Positions 46,928 through 58,925 of a DNA stretch of 64,000 nt are shown one piece after another. The stretch is from Ahaetulla prasina. Lineage: Eukaryota; Chordata; Lepidosauria; Squamata; Colubridae. The translations under genes were made by a program, and so were the position numbers. The stretch spans positions 169,265,752 through 169,329,751 of the forward strand of contig NC_080540.1 in assembly GCF_028640845.1 (NCBI RefSeq). The letters are read 5' to 3'. Every line of letters begins with the position of its first letter. Position 1 is the first letter of the stretch. The notes under the pieces were generated by a model. That model saw nothing but the letters and a program-made list of their open reading frames with translations. It had not been told where the DNA came from and did no database searches.

Positions 46928-47580
46928 GTCGATTCAGAGATGTCCAAACTGTGGGTGAAACAGCTGATGATTGCTTCTGCCTCTATTCATATCTATCTAA
47001 GACACCAGTGCAGGAGATCTCACCTGGCCACTTGTTTTGGGCCTTTCCAGAAATCCCGGATTCCTGGACTGTTCCTTCCCAGCCAGAGTCTTCATCTCCT
47101 CTCCATGCCCTGCAAAAAGCTATGCGCTTGTGTACCTCATCCCAGAAAGGATGGCCCCTGAGAGCATTCACTGTGCAGTCTCCTGTGAATTGCATGGCAC
47201 AGGAAATGTGGGAAGGGATATCCAAGGGTCACAAAGGTCGATTTCCATTTAATGTGGAAGATCTGGAAGATGAAACTCAAGCAATGCCCACAAAGGATTC
47301 AGTTTGTCACAGTAGGATAGGAAGAAGGGTGGTTTCTTCGAGGACTGCCTTCGTAGAGACGCCACTGGTGATTTCTCCCTGTAGCTACTGTGAAACTCCA
47401 TATTATTCTTGGAAAAATGCAGATATATCCTTGCCAGGGTGGCTTTCTTTCCACTTTGGTGGGACAAGAAAGAAGACGTTGGACAATGTTGGCCCCCAAG
47501 AGTTATGCCATTTTGGACATCATTCTTCTCCAGAGGCTACCTCTCCAGATGAAACCAGTGAAGAATCTGATGAAGAGTAA
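46928..47580 (+). CDS. TESPA1: TESPA1 terminal coding exon
   Basis: Starts two bases into a codon after CTCTTTTTTCAG and is open for 216 codons to TAA at 47578. The first residues (RFRDVQTVGETADD, then FCLYSYLSKTPVQ) continue the KRAP/IP3R-binding domain from the exon at 37991 and are the best-conserved part of TESPA1. The rest is less conserved: Ser/Pro-rich, with a short Cys pair (PCSYCETP) resembling one in mammalian TESPA1 and a very acidic end (SPDETSEESDEE). The terminal acidic stretch and an ATTAAA 117 bp past the stop support this as the last exon. Against ITPRID1/2: those proteins are far longer beyond this domain. Confidence 0.9.
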
Positions 47581-47702
47581 TCCATTGAGAAAAGAAGAGG
47601 ATTGTATGGACCTCTTAGTTAGTGTATGCCCAAAAAGCAGGTATCCAACTTTTCCAACGTGATCTTAATCATGTACTCTGTGGCCTAATTCCATACATTA
47701 AA
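47581..47702 (+). other. TESPA1: TESPA1 3' UTR, at least to the ATTAAA
   Basis: Sequence between the stop and the first plausible poly(A) signal. The true 3' end may lie further on. Confidence 0.5.
47697..47702 (+). terminator. Candidate poly(A) signal ATTAAA
   Basis: The commonest variant of AATAAA, 117 bp after the TESPA1 stop. A TGGTGCTCTG stretch about 15 bp on could serve as the GU-rich element. Confidence 0.45.
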
Positions 47703-47780
47703 GCTCTAGCGCCATATTGGTGCTCTGAAGATTAATAATAGAGGCCTACTTTAAACGGATAATGCGAAGATTATTTAATT

Positions 47781-47850
47781 GATGGTAAAGTTGTTGTCCA
47801 TGGGGTCGCGATGGGTCGGACACGACTTCGCAACTAACAACAACAATAAC
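47781..47850 (+). mobile_element. SINE 3' end fragment
   Basis: GGGGTCGCGATGGGTCGGAC and ACGACTTCGCAACTAACAAC, a 3' tail shared by tetrapod SINEs mobilised by LINEs, ending (AAC)n. Confidence 0.6.
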
Positions 47851-48142
47851 AAAGTTGCTTGAGATCATTAATTATTATTTTTATTATTACATTCAATAGC
47901 TTTTGGAGATCTGAATTCAGCACAAGTCTTTGCTGGAGGATGTGCACCTGAAATAAGCAAAATGTTACTAATCATGTTGCTGAATGCTCCACTCAAAGAA
48001 AAAAAAATGCAGATATTTTATACATGGGCTTAATCCAACTATATGTGAATGCTAAGAAGCTTTTACTACATCATCTCTGAAGTAAGAGCTGGAGTAATGA
48101 AGAATACATGAATGCAAAAAAGCCTCATTTCTATCTGAACTA

Positions 48143-48387
48143 CCGGGTTTCCATGAAAATAAGACCCTGTCTTATATTTTTTTGAACCCTGAAATAAGCG
48201 CTTGGCCGAATAGAATAGAATAGAATAGAATTTATTGGCCAAGTGTGATTGGACACACAAGGAATTTGTCTTGGTGCATATGCTCTCAGTGTACATAAAA
48301 GAAAAGATACCTTCATCAAAGTACGATCATCAATTATTGCCGATTGGGCTTATTATCAGGGGATGTCTTATTTTGGGGAAAACAGGC
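48143..48387 (+). mobile_element. TA-flanked MITE with nested LINE tail
   Basis: Starts CCGGGTTTCCATGAAAATAA and ends TCTTATTTTGGGGAAAACAGG. The ends are inverted copies and TA lies on both sides (48141-48142, 48388-48389). It is split by the LINE fragment at about 48208-48335. Confidence 0.7.
48208..48335 (-). mobile_element. L3-type LINE 3' terminus, reversed, inserted in a MITE
   Basis: AGAAT repeats, then TTTATTGGCCAAGTGTGATT and GCATATGCTCTCAGTGTACA: the reverse of the terminal segment at 18749 and 27430. It is younger than the MITE it splits. Confidence 0.85.
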
Positions 48388-48399
48388 TACATCTTGGAG

Positions 48400-49187
48400 A
48401 GAGAGCAAGAGACTAATGAGGCTAGATGAGAAACAGGTACAAGAATTGTGAAGATGCTTCCCTTTACCCATCTAGTTTAGGTGTGTCAAACTCACGGCAT
48501 CATGGTGTCGTTATGTGATGCATCATGACTTTTTCCCTCTTTGCTGAACTGAGGGTGGGTGTGGCCAGTGCGTGACGCAACCGGCCCACAGGCCGTGAGT
48601 TTAACACTTCTGATCTAGTTGAAGTTGCTTATAGGTACAAAGAGATATAGTCTCCAACAGAAATACGGGGTCCTACAGGTCATGCAACGTTTTGAGTAGT
48701 GATGAAGGGATTTTATTAAATGTCCAATAGCTCAACATCATTTGTTCTGAAGTGATTTAGGGTAACATTCTTTCCCAGGCAATGTTTTCCACAATTCTTC
48801 ATATTGATTCTAATATTAGATTTCCTGCATATAAATACAATTCTCTACCGCTGAGCAATGATCTTATTAGAATATTTTTTTAAATGGAAACTTCTGCATT
48901 TCCATTCAGGGATCTAGAAAGCTACTATCAAAACTAACGTTTGTAGACACGTTTGTAAATTTTCAGAAACTTCTGAAATCACACAAAATGGAGGGTCAAT
49001 TTCCAACTGTTCTTTCTTAACAGGAAATAAATTTGTATAAGGCATTTGAAAGGAAAATTATGTGTAAAAAAGTTATGTCTAAAAAAGAAAGGGAGCCCTC
49101 CAAAAACAACTCCCTCCTTAGATTTGGATGAAATCATAGAAATGTCACAGTTGGTTACATGAACTTTTATCTAGGGTTGCTTCAAGC
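48400..49187. other. Unassigned DNA, no gene seen
   Basis: A decayed inverted-end piece (GTGTGTCAAACTCACGGC near 48482 and GGCCGTGAGTTTAACACTTC near 48592) suggests one more small MITE. Nothing else found. Confidence 0.5.
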
Positions 49188-49437
49188 TAGTGGTGGGTTT
49201 CAATTTTTTTTTTACCACCGGTTCTGTGGGCGTGGCTTGATGGGTGTGGATTGGTGGGCATGGCAGAAGAAGGATACTGCAAAATCCCCATTTCCTCCCA
49301 ATCAGCTGGGACTCGGGAGGCAGAGAATAGATGAGGGCAAGGCCAGTCAGAATTTTTACTACCGGTTCTCCGAACTACTCAAAATTTCCGCTACCGGTTC
49401 TCCAGAACTGGTCAGAACCTGCTGAAACCCACTTCTG
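49188..49437 (+). mobile_element. hAT-like MITE family A
   Basis: TAGTGGTGGGTTTCAA ... TGAAACCCACTTCTG. The flanks CTTCAAGC and CTTCAGGC match at 7 of 8 positions. Confidence 0.88.
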
Positions 49438-49907
49438 CTTCAGGCCATTTTCCCAAATTGTGTGAATTGGTAACAGTATTTCTATAACAATATTCTTTAA
49501 CAACGAATGAGTAATGAAATTAGGTTCTCACCTTTGCTTGATCAGCAACCCTAAGGTGCACCCAAAAAGCACCATTTCACAGAACTGCTATATTTGCAAT
49601 TTGCACACGTCTCTACAATACAGCACAATGTTGTAAAATAAATTTAAAGATATCATCAATTTTACACTGAAATCATTGAAATTCTTTTTTTAAAAAACCA
49701 ACCAACCCAGAGACTATTGCTTCAAGTAAAACTATTTATGGTATATGTGTAATTGGGTCTAATTACAATGGGTTTAAGGAATTTTGAGATACATGTAACA
49801 CCATGTATGGGTCCCCCTCAGCATACGACCATAGACGTGTGTCTGCAAACTGTGATGGTGAAAGAAGAGGAAAATGTGTTTTAGGGGAATGTGTTTTTGC
49901 ATTATGA

Positions 49908-50095
49908 CAGGGGTTCCCAACCTCTGGTCCATGGATCAGCACTGATCCGCAGCATTCCAGAAATCGGTCCACACAAACAAGCAAACCCCCATCCATGGGA
50001 TACAGGTAGCATGCGAAAACACGCCCCCTCCAGTCTGCAGAAAAACTTATTTCCATGGAACCAGTCCCTGGTGTGCAAAAGGTTGGGGGGCTCTG
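49908..50095 (+). mobile_element. hAT-like MITE family D
   Basis: CAGGGGTTCCCAACCTCTGG ... AAAGGTTGGGGGGCTCTG, inverted ends. The flanks CATTATGA and CATTATGG match at 7 of 8 positions. No coding capacity. Confidence 0.85.
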
Positions 50096-50129
50096 CATTA
50101 TGGGACTAGAATTTTTTTTTAATTTGAAT

Positions 50130-50386
50130 TTATATCCCGCCCTTCTCTGAAGACTCAGGGCGGCTTACATTGTGTAAGGCAATAGTCTCATTCATTTGTA
50201 TATTATATACAAAGTCAAGTTATTGCCCCCAATAATCTGGGTCCTCATTTTACCTACCTTATAAAGGATGGTAGGCTGAGTCAACCTTGGGCCTGGTGGG
50301 ACTCGAGCCTGCAGTAATTGTAATGGCAGGCAGCTGTGTGTTAATAACAGGCTGCATTAGCCTGGTGAGCCACTTCCCAGCCTTGG
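50130..50386 (-). mobile_element. tRNA-derived SINE, family 2, near full length
   Basis: On the minus strand: tRNA-like head (AAGTGGCTCACCAGGC), B box GGCTCGAGTCCCACC, CAAGGTTGACTCAGCC, GTAAAATGAGGACCCAG, and a 3' end CTGAGTCTTCAGAGAAGGGC. The Pol III boxes make a tRNA origin clear. Confidence 0.8.
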
Positions 50387-51139
50387 TCCATGGGATTAGA
50401 ATAGCACCTTTGTTCATACAATAAAGTTCTGCTTATAAATAAAATAAAATAAAAACCCTACTTAGGAGAATGATCTCATTGGCCTAATTTATTTATTAAA
50501 TTACATGGAAATAATAATAGCTTGCCAAGAAAAATAGATAAGCGTGGAATGTTGCAACTACACCAGAAAGTTGAAAAAGAAAAAAAATGGGCATCGGAAG
50601 CAATATATTAAAACATAGATAGTTCTAATTCTAAAAAAGTATTGAACTATAAATAGGTAACCACCTTACAGTATAAAGAGTAATGTCAACTCTATAAAGC
50701 CTATAAACTATATAAAAATCCAGATGGCCTTTTGCAATATAATGTAAGACTTTTTAAAAATATCTTGGTTAAATCATTAAGTCACAGGATCGATGAGATT
50801 CAGAGATGTGAGAATGAACTTCCTTACAAAACAAGTTTTGTCCAAGTGGAGTTTGTGACTATGGACTTTTGGAGGTTGGTCTCAAACCTTCCCCAATCTG
50901 ATCCCTTAGGAAAGGAAAACCATCGACTCCATTTGGTTGAAGCAAAAGGTTATGTTGCTAAAAAGATGTTGGCTGCAATAAAGTCAGGCTACCTCTGCAT
51001 TTCCTGCCCTCCAAAGATACAGAAAGGCAGACCTGACATTTAGGATTTTAACTTGGGGGCAATGCACTTTACAGTAGTATCTGGAAGTATACAGTAGCTG
51101 GTTCAAAATATAGCAGTGCTTGCAGTAACGTGTAGTCCT
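50387..51139. other. Unassigned DNA, no gene seen
   Basis: The frame 50732-51043 has no recognisable domain. No splice pairs found. Confidence 0.4.
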
Positions 51140-51665
51140 TGATCAGCACATGTTACACCTTTGCTCTGCATTGGTTGCCAGTATGCTGCTAGGCTCAATT
51201 CAAATTCAAATGCTGGTTATGAGCTATAAAGCCCTATTATGGCATGAGTTATTTGAGGAATCATCTTTCCCTGGTTATATCCAATCATTCCATCAGGAGA
51301 ATGATGGAATGCTGCTGGTCCCATCTAAGAAAAAGTGTCATCTGGTGGGACCTAGAAAGGATCTTTTCTGTTGTGGCAGTCATTGTTTGGAATATCATCT
51401 CCCTGGAAATCAGAGCAGTCCTCTGTTGGCCCTTCCTAAGACTCTGAAGACTTTGAATAACTCAATCACTGATCATGGGGTTGGGATGAATGGCAGATCC
51501 TGTGAGACGATTATGTTGTTGATGGATTTTAATATTTGCATATATCCTGGCTTCTGTTTATGTATTTAATGTTATGCTCCTAATGTCAGGTTCCATGTCT
51601 TAAACTGTGAGTCATCCAGAGTCATAACAATGAAGTGGGGCTGTGATACAAATTGAAGTAAGTAG
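51140..51665 (+). pseudogene. L2/CR1-group LINE 3' end remnant
   Basis: CTCTGCATTGGTTGCCAGTA and TATAAAGCCCTATTATGGCATG recall the HWLPV...YKAL tail of L2-type ORF2. GGTGGGACCTAGAAAGGATC matches the minus-strand relative at 28805-29190. It ends near GAGTCATCCAGAGTCATAAC. All frames are broken. Confidence 0.65.
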
Positions 51666-52160
51666 ATAGCATTCTATGTAGGGCTACAATATGGTGATGT
51701 CATCAATTGTACTTCACTAAGGAATTTGTTCCATTCCAAACTCTTCAGTGTTTGCATCCACGATATTTTTGCGCTCACTTTTTCCATGCACATGGATAAG
51801 CTATGAAATGGAAGACCATGTACAAGTTTCTTATTGCTATTTTTCTTGGCTTAAGTAATTCATTTTAGAAAGTTGGAAGAGATATGTTTCAAAGTGTTCT
51901 GCATTTGGTTATTCTGATCGCAAACAATCAGACTGTAGGTCTATACTTTCAAGCTTAAGTCTTCTCCTTGGTGCAAGTTCAAAGATAGTTAACTCCCTCA
52001 TCTCAGGATTCATTCAAGCCTTTCTATTTTCTGATACAGGTAACCCTTGATTTATGAGAGTAATGGACCCTGCACATTTTCATCATAAGGCAGGACATTA
52101 ATTGAAACTTGTTAAGTGAAAGAGCTCTCATCCTGAATCACCCCAATGCACACATTAAAT

Positions 52161-52257
52161 CAGAGGTCTTTAAACTTGGCAGCTTTAAGACTTGTGGACT
52201 TCAATTCTGGGAGCTGAAGTTCACAAGTCTTAAAGCTGCCAAGTTTGAGGACCCTTG
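52161..52257 (+). mobile_element. hAT-like MITE family B
   Basis: CAGAGGTCTTTAAACTTGGC ... GCCAAGTTTGAGGACCCTTG, nearly a perfect hairpin. The exact 8 bp duplication CATTAAAT is at 52153-52160 and 52258-52265. Confidence 0.93.
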
Positions 52258-52589
52258 CATTAAATGAATGCAGTGGTGAATGCAAGAGTCATTAAATGCG
52301 TATGGCCTCTTTAACTCAAAACAGCATAGTTTGTGCTTTGCAGTTTCTATATTGCCTGGGTGAAAAAGCACGTTTTCAGATGAAGGGGGAAAAACATGGT
52401 GAGATGGAGAACAGAAAATGAAGGGTTAAGAGTTAAAAAGGCCATGCAGAGATGGGGGATGGGGGGAAGCTGCTTTGACTACCAGGTCAGGTTTCAAACA
52501 AGGCAAAGCAGCTCTTCCTACAGTGGCCTCACCCTGATAAACCGTCTTGGCAGATGGGCCAATTGAAATGAGGATATGTTACAGAGCTT

Positions 52590-53400
52590 TGACTCTCAGT
52601 GAGATCCTGGATTGGTCTATCTCAGCTTGTTAGGTCTGCTCCTGGCAGACTGATGAGGAGACTGATTATCCATCCAATGGCTAAGAAGGCAGGCCCAGCA
52701 GGTGTTGTGGAGCACTGAGGGCACAACAAGCCACTTAGACATCCTGATCATCCATGGTGGTAGGAGAGGTCTCCAGCCCTTTTGGTTCTCCATGCCTCTG
52801 GATTGAGGACTTTTCTGCTGAGAGGCTGGGACTGTCCCTGCCCAATGGCTCTTCCGCTCAATTACACACAGGCTTCCGTTATGCAGTTTATTTTCATCTT
52901 CTACAACTCGCCTGCAATTGATCTCATTCTAAGCTTAAATCATTGAGCTGTATGCCAATGGGGGAGTTGCAAAGCAACAGGTGGAGATGACCACTGGCAG
53001 CTATAGTCATAAATCTGCAAAGGGCTTTCCAAAGTTGCAATTTGGTGTTTTAATTGCACTAAGGGCATGACAAATCCATTTACATTGTTCAGTTGTCACA
53101 TTCCATGTACTAGGTATAATTCAAAAAAATATTAGTTTCTGAGAATTTCAGCCTTTGTTGCACAGTCACATTTATATAGTATATCACTTTCTCCCAAAAA
53201 CTTAATAAATATAGGACATTGTAAAAACATATGTTTTAAGGAAACATTGTCCTTCTTACATCTACAACAACATGCTGGCCTAAACAATCCTTTTAAATAC
53301 ATGCATAACAAAGTCCAATAAATTCTAAATATGCTTTTTTGTTGCATATTTTATAGTTTAAGGTCCATTACCACTTTTGTCATGGAAATGAAGACACTCT
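52590..53400 (+). repeat. Diverged direct duplication, block 1 copy A
   Basis: Collinear with 58210-58925. Shared anchors: GTTCTCCATGCCTCTGGA, CAAAGCAACAG, CATGTACTAGGTATAATTCAA, CTTTCTCCCAAAAA. Minus-strand frame 53132-53347 (CCRCKKDNVSLKHMFLQCP) looks like the zinc-knuckle tail of a LINE ORF2, so part of the block may be an old LINE. Confidence 0.75.
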
Positions 53401-53536
53401 CCCATTGTCTAGGCAGTATAGGAACTTCTATACAAGGTTTGACATAGATTGCAAAATGGCTGTCCAAGTAGTGAATATGGAGGAACTGAGCAATTTGGTG
53501 AGACAGGCACATTTATTTCACTACTGATTGGCCCAA

Positions 53537-53645
53537 TGGTGCTTTTTCAAAAGGCAACTGGACTTTCTTTGTTTTGCTTGAAGGCATTTCGCTTTTCATC
53601 CAAAATGGGGGGGAAAAGTCCAATTGCCTTTTGAAAAAGTACCAT
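53537..53645. repeat. Foldback repeat related to the arms at 30982-34115
   Basis: CTTTTTCAAAAGGCAACTGG, then an inverted AAGTCCAATTGCCTTTTGAAAAAG after a short spacer. The sequence is shared with the left arm near 30995. Confidence 0.75.
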
Positions 53646-54009
53646 TGGGACAACCAAGACCTGGATGACTGAGAATCTCCTTAGACAGTCACTACTGATC
53701 AGAACAATAAAAGAGTTGGCCACGACTTTATATTCCAAAAATAGAACTTAATAAAAGACAACTTAAAACTCCATGGAGGAGCTGTTGTGTGTTTCATGTT
53801 GCAATTTGAATCTCAGTCTGTTCTGTCTAGTACTGTCACATAACACATAAGAAGAAAACGAATTACAGTTGACTATGAAATGTGTTCCAGTATATGGGCT
53901 TTAGTGTTTGCATCCAGAAGTGCTTTTGCACTCAGTGTTCTTTGGTAAAAACAGCTATTTGTTCAGCTAAGATTGTATTTTCCCCAGCTGCTGAAGCAGC
54001 AGTACGTAA

Positions 54010-55060
54010 AACAATTTCTAAATCTATGTACCCAATGAGTCCTTAGAAGCTTTTTCCTTCTTTTTGTTTGCTCTTCTTTTATTTAGTTTGGTTCTTAAGT
54101 AGGTTGGAGCCAGACCCTTTGCAGAAGGTCTTGTTTGTGCCAATCTCCTCTGTCTTTCTGTATGTGTCTATACACAGAAAAAAATCAGTTTGTTCTAATT
54201 CCGTTCATTATGTAACAGCCAAACGGTTGTATTAATAAATGCTAACTCTCTGATAGGGGAAAGAGGGTTGCTATCATACACACTAAATCCTCTTGAGATG
54301 CAATAGAGGCAATTCCCTCCAAGTTAAATTATTCACTTTAGCTACAACATGTTGCTCTCTGTATCCCCTTGAACAGTCTCAATATTGGATATTGCGATTC
54401 TAGTGGAGCAGTTGCAACTTCCCTAGACAGTTTCTTCAACGTCAACTTAGACAGATAGATACATCTGCTGTTGAATGTCTTCCAGGTGTTCAAAATAAAA
54501 AATGGATTTTGTTGTCTTTTTTATCAGCCTATTACCTGAGAAATGCAAATGCCCATTTAGGGTGAAATTATACTTAGCATCATTTCAAATTCCTCCCCTG
54601 CAGAGTATTTCACAAAATCAAAGTTAACTCACTGTTTAGATCAGGGATCTCCAACCTTCGCAACTTTAAGACTTGTGGGCTCCAAAGATGGTTGAGGAAT
54701 TCTGGGAGTTAGAGTCCACAAGTCTTAAAGTTGCCAAGGTTGGAGACCCCTGGTTTAGATCTACCCCACTGAAATTCCAGAAGCATTTGGAAACTTCACC
54801 AAATGTCAGCAAGTTTTTGATCTTCCCCACACACAGACTTGAAAAAGGAAGGCAGTGGACTCAGTCACAGGGGCCACCCAAACACAGTCATATGCAGGAA
54901 AATTGATCTCAAGGACTGACTAAAATTTTGTCTTGGCTCTTGACCTTGAAATACCTGCTTCAGATTCAGACCCAAATATGCCTAGCTGATTCAGAAGAAC
55001 AAGAAATGTCACTATATCGGTCAATTATTACTAATTTCCAAGTCACCCTGACATGATTTG
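54010..55060 (+). repeat. Diverged direct duplication, block 2 copy A
   Basis: Collinear with 62583-63670. Anchors: AATTTCTAAATCTATG, CAGCCAAACGGTTGTATTAA, GTGGAGCAGTTGCAACTTC, CAAGGACTGACTAAAA, GACATGATTTGCAA. It contains a family B MITE (54642-54752) that copy B lacks. Confidence 0.8.
54642..54752 (+). mobile_element. hAT-like MITE family B
   Basis: CAGGGATCTCCAACCTTCGC ... CCAAGGTTGGAGACCCCTG. The exact 8 bp duplication GTTTAGAT is at 54634-54641 and 54753-54760. It is absent from the paralogous site in copy B, so it postdates the duplication. Confidence 0.94.
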
Positions 55061-55242
55061 CAACAACCACCCAGATCGCTTTTAGGTGGGACTTACAGTC
55101 TCCTGGTTTCTGGGCCAGCACTAGTTCTCAAAGTTAATCAAAAACTTAAATTATAGATAAATGTTCTATCTTGTAAAAGATCTTCAGACAAATAAGAGGG
55201 ACACTCCTGCAAATACCTTGAAAAGGATTGATTCTTTCTTGT

Positions 55243-55325
55243 AGAACACAGAACATAGAATAACAGGGTTGAATGGACCTTGGAGGTCTTCTAGTCCAAC
55301 CCTCTGTTCAGGAAGGAGACCTTAT
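55243..55325 (-). mobile_element. CR1 LINE 3'-end fragment
   Basis: Plus-sense ACCTTGGAGGTCTTCTAGTC and CCAACCCTCTGTTCAGG are the reverse of the CR1 terminal block. Confidence 0.7.
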
Positions 55326-55372
55326 ATCATTCCACAGAAATGATTGCCCAACCGCCAAACTCTAGTGAAGGA

Positions 55373-55759
55373 TAAAGTGACCAGATTTCAGCGATGGCAA
55401 AGCGGGACACCATTGACCGGGGGGGGGGGGGCTGCGCATGCGCGCTCTTGCCACCTGCCTGAAGGAGGAGGAGCGGCTGCTGCTTCTCCGCTCTTCCAGG
55501 CAGGCTCGGCTCTCCTCGGCTGTCCTCTCCGCTCTTCTCTTCCTCTCGGGTGAAGTCAAGCAGCATCTCTCCTCCCTCTCGCACCCCCTTCTCCGCCACT
55601 CCCCTTTTTCCGCTTCCTCCTCTTGCGTTGCCACCTCCCATTTTCAGAATGGGAGTGAAACAACAAAAAAAATCGGGACTTTTTGGAATTGCCGCGGGAC
55701 GCGGGACAAATTATTAAAAAGCGGGACTGTCCCGCCGAAAGCAGGACGTCTGGTCACTA
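55373..55759 (+). mobile_element. MITE with GTGACCAGA inverted ends
   Basis: AAAGTGACCAGATTTC at the left, GACGTCTGGTCACTA at the right. The same ten bases TAGTGAAGGA sit at 55363-55372 and 55760-55769. The interior has a G run (55419-55430) and a C/T-rich middle that makes long but meaningless frames on both strands. Confidence 0.8.
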
Positions 55760-55769
55760 TAGTGAAGGA

Positions 55770-58209
55770 GCACCCACAACTCTCTTTACATGACAGCCAT
55801 TACGCTCTTCAGAACCTACTAATCTTCCTCCTTCAAATTCAGATGTGGATACTGCTACTGGAAACTCTGAAATCATCCAAGTCGAAGTTTCCCCAAAGAA
55901 TACAGATAATAATTTTAGGAGTTTCTTTCCAGGGTTTCCATAGCTAACTTGAATTAATAGTTATATTGTTGTTTCCTTTTCAGAATACTGTATAAAATGG
56001 GACCTCTTACAACCCCACCTGTGTCCACATATGAACAGTATAGGCTATTTAATGAGCCCATGAATACCAGAGGTTGAAAAACAAAACTACAATTAATAAG
56101 CTATCAGTCCACCTTATTCAACAATAATAACTGCTACTGATAGTAGCATACAAAGAGATCAAATACACTTTTGATATTCAATAGCAACAATTAACTTTTC
56201 AGACTAACAGAGGGATCTTGATCTATAATGGTCAATACCCTAGACTGGCTATAGAAAAAGAAGGAAGGAAGTATGTAAATTATGCTTAAGAGAAAGAAGG
56301 GTGGGGGTCTATCAGAAACTGAATTTGTGGGGGAAATGTAAATGAAATGAAGAAATGACTTAATTTGTGGATTAGTTAGGAAAGAAAAAAGAAGATACCT
56401 GTGTATATTGGCCAAGATATGATGGAAACTGTTTTGGCTTCTTTGGATGGAAAAATGAAAATATACAAAAGAAAGAGAGCAAAAGGATCGTTGCTCCACC
56501 AAGCAAGAATACTGGTTCTCTTCTAGATAAAGTAATCTAGAAGAGCTATTATTTGATCTTACTTGAGCACACTGTGAATAAAGGAAGGCAGTTTCTGCAC
56601 TTGAAAGTGTCTTCTCTGAGTTTTAATAATGAAGGAGATTCTCCGGTGCATTTCACAAACTGGAGTACCATGTTGCTTTCGGATGAAGGCTACCTTGACT
56701 CCAAATATGGGAGAACTGCCTAACTATTCTCCTTGTGCTGGGGTATAGATATGTTTGAGTGATGCCTAAGGGGTCACAAGTCTCCCAGCATTTTCTGTAT
56801 TCAACCAAAGGGCAACCACAGTGGGATAAAGATAAGAAGGTCAAACCAGAAAGTTAGCAAAGAGGATTCACAGAATACAGTTCTGTATGCGGTTTGGTGA
56901 ACTTCTCCAAGAGAACATGGTATTTGTTCATCTACTTAACTGCCAGAGAGGATGTACCTAATGCAAATATCTTTTTGCTTAATCTGCCACCGTGTTCCTT
57001 AGATCAACAATCAACCATGGCAATGGACAAGGTGGAAGGAAGCCTTAGGTCACATATACTTGGAAATATTTGGTTAAGATTTCCAGCTTTTCTGAGGTTG
57101 TTCAAACAGTGAGTTATTAATTGAGAGTGGAGAACAAATCTGGTATCAATATTGTGATCTTGAAAAATTTAAGGTGTGTTACTCTCCTCAAGGCTTTGTC
57201 TATGCTATACTACCTATTCAGTTAAGTGGAAAGGTTTTAATAGCATCTGCCCAAGTAAGATACCTTAAGAAATGGATTCATTCAAATGAAGCAAAGAGAT
57301 GCTGGGAACATGTTATATTGTTGAAATTAATGCAGTTGTTTAAGAAAGAGATTCAAGGTAGTGAAAATCTTTGAAACGTGACATTTTGGACACCGAGTTG
57401 TTTTTAAAATGCATGGAAATACACCTTCGTTGAAAATGGAAAACTTTGGTCTAATCATTCTTATTTCCAGTGAAAATAGAAACATAAAAACCAGCTCAAC
57501 AACATAAAGCAGATTTTCTGCAACCAGTTCAAAGTCAACCCAGCAAAATGGCCTATTAACAACTTTAATTTCTTGGAGGATAGGTAATTTTGGTGAATTA
57601 ACATTCCTGGATAAATCAGTGTCATTCAAACATCTGGAAATAATTCAGACATCAATAGAATCACAGGTGAGTTCTACTAATACCTGAACAATATGAATGG
57701 ATTTACTTTAAAGTACCTCTTCAAAGCCATTCCTGTCTCTAAGGGTGTGGAAAAGGTTGCCTCTTAGTCCCTCCAGATTTATATTTTGTAAATTCAGGGG
57801 TTATTTATTAGATGATTCTTCTTCCTTTCCACCAAAAGTTTCAAAGAAGCCTGAATCAATATTATTGTAAGCCAATCGCTCTCCTTAAGCAGAATTTTGC
57901 AAAGAGGAAAGGTATTCATAAAAGTTTTGGGAACAGAAGTTTAGTTGAATGGCAGGTTGAGCTATCAGGGCCTGTATTTTAATCACAAAGGGATGCTCCA
58001 ACACAAAAATGGTTGCAAGTTATTTAAATATAGGGTCTTTCATGATTGCTCCCTTCTTCTGAACCTTCATAGCAATATGTGAATAATATATAATTTTTTG
58101 TGACAAAGGTACTCACAGTCTTTTAATCTTGATACATTTATTTAATTTAATGTATTAATATTAGTTTATTGTTAGAACTTTCTTTAGTGCATTTCTCATA
58201 CTTCATTAT
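55770..58209. other. Unassigned DNA, no gene seen
   Basis: Several frames of 60-100 codons occur, none with recognisable domains or paired splice sites. May hold old LINE remnants. Confidence 0.4.
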
Positions 58210-58925
58210 GGATTTCTGACTCTCAGTCAGGTTTGTCTATCCCAGGTTGTGAAGTCTGTCCCTGGCAGAGTGAGAGAAGGAGGCTGATCCACTGTTCAAT
58301 GATCAAGAAGACAGGCCCACCAGGGGTTGTGGATCATTGAAAGCATGGTATTGATCATCCTTGGTGGCAGGAGAGTTTTCCAGCCATATTGGTTCTCCAT
58401 GCCTCTGGACTGAGGTCTTTTCTGCTGAGTGACTGGGACTGTCCACCTATAATGACTCTTCCTCTTAAAACTCAATTGTATACAATTTTCTGTTGTGCAT
58501 TTCATCTTCATCTTCTACAACTCTGCTGCAAATTATCTCATTCTAAACTTAATACATTGAGCCTATGCCAATGGGGGAGTTTGCAAAGCAACAGATAGAG
58601 ATGACCATTGGCAGCTGTAGTCATAAAGCTGCAAAATGCTTTTCAAATTTGCAATTCGGTGTTTTAATTGCAGTAAGGCCATGACAAATACACTTAAGTT
58701 CTCCAGTTGTCAAGTTCCATGTACTAGGTATAATTCAAAATAATATTAACTTCTGAAAATATTAGCTTTTGTTGTGCAGTCGTATTTACATAATATATAA
58801 CTTTCTCCCAAAAATGTAATAAGTATAGGACGTTGTAAAAATGTAAAAGTATTCTTTTTTGTTGTGTAAGTTGTAGTTTAAAGTCTATTGACATTCTTTT
58901 TGCAAAAGTGAAGGCACTCTGCCAT
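58210..58925 (+). repeat. Diverged direct duplication, block 1 copy B
   Basis: Counterpart of 52590-53400, same order and orientation, with scattered substitutions and small indels. Confidence 0.75.

Noticed and set aside
37991..47580. Assignment to ITPRID1 or ITPRID2 (SSFA2/KRAP)
   Set aside because: They share the domain, but the FCLYSYLSKTPVQ and EDPCLML segments and the short acidic C-terminus fit TESPA1 better.
55327..55947. Arg/Glu-rich and Leu/Ser-rich frames on both strands
   Set aside because: Caused by the C/T-rich interior of a MITE; no start context or domain.
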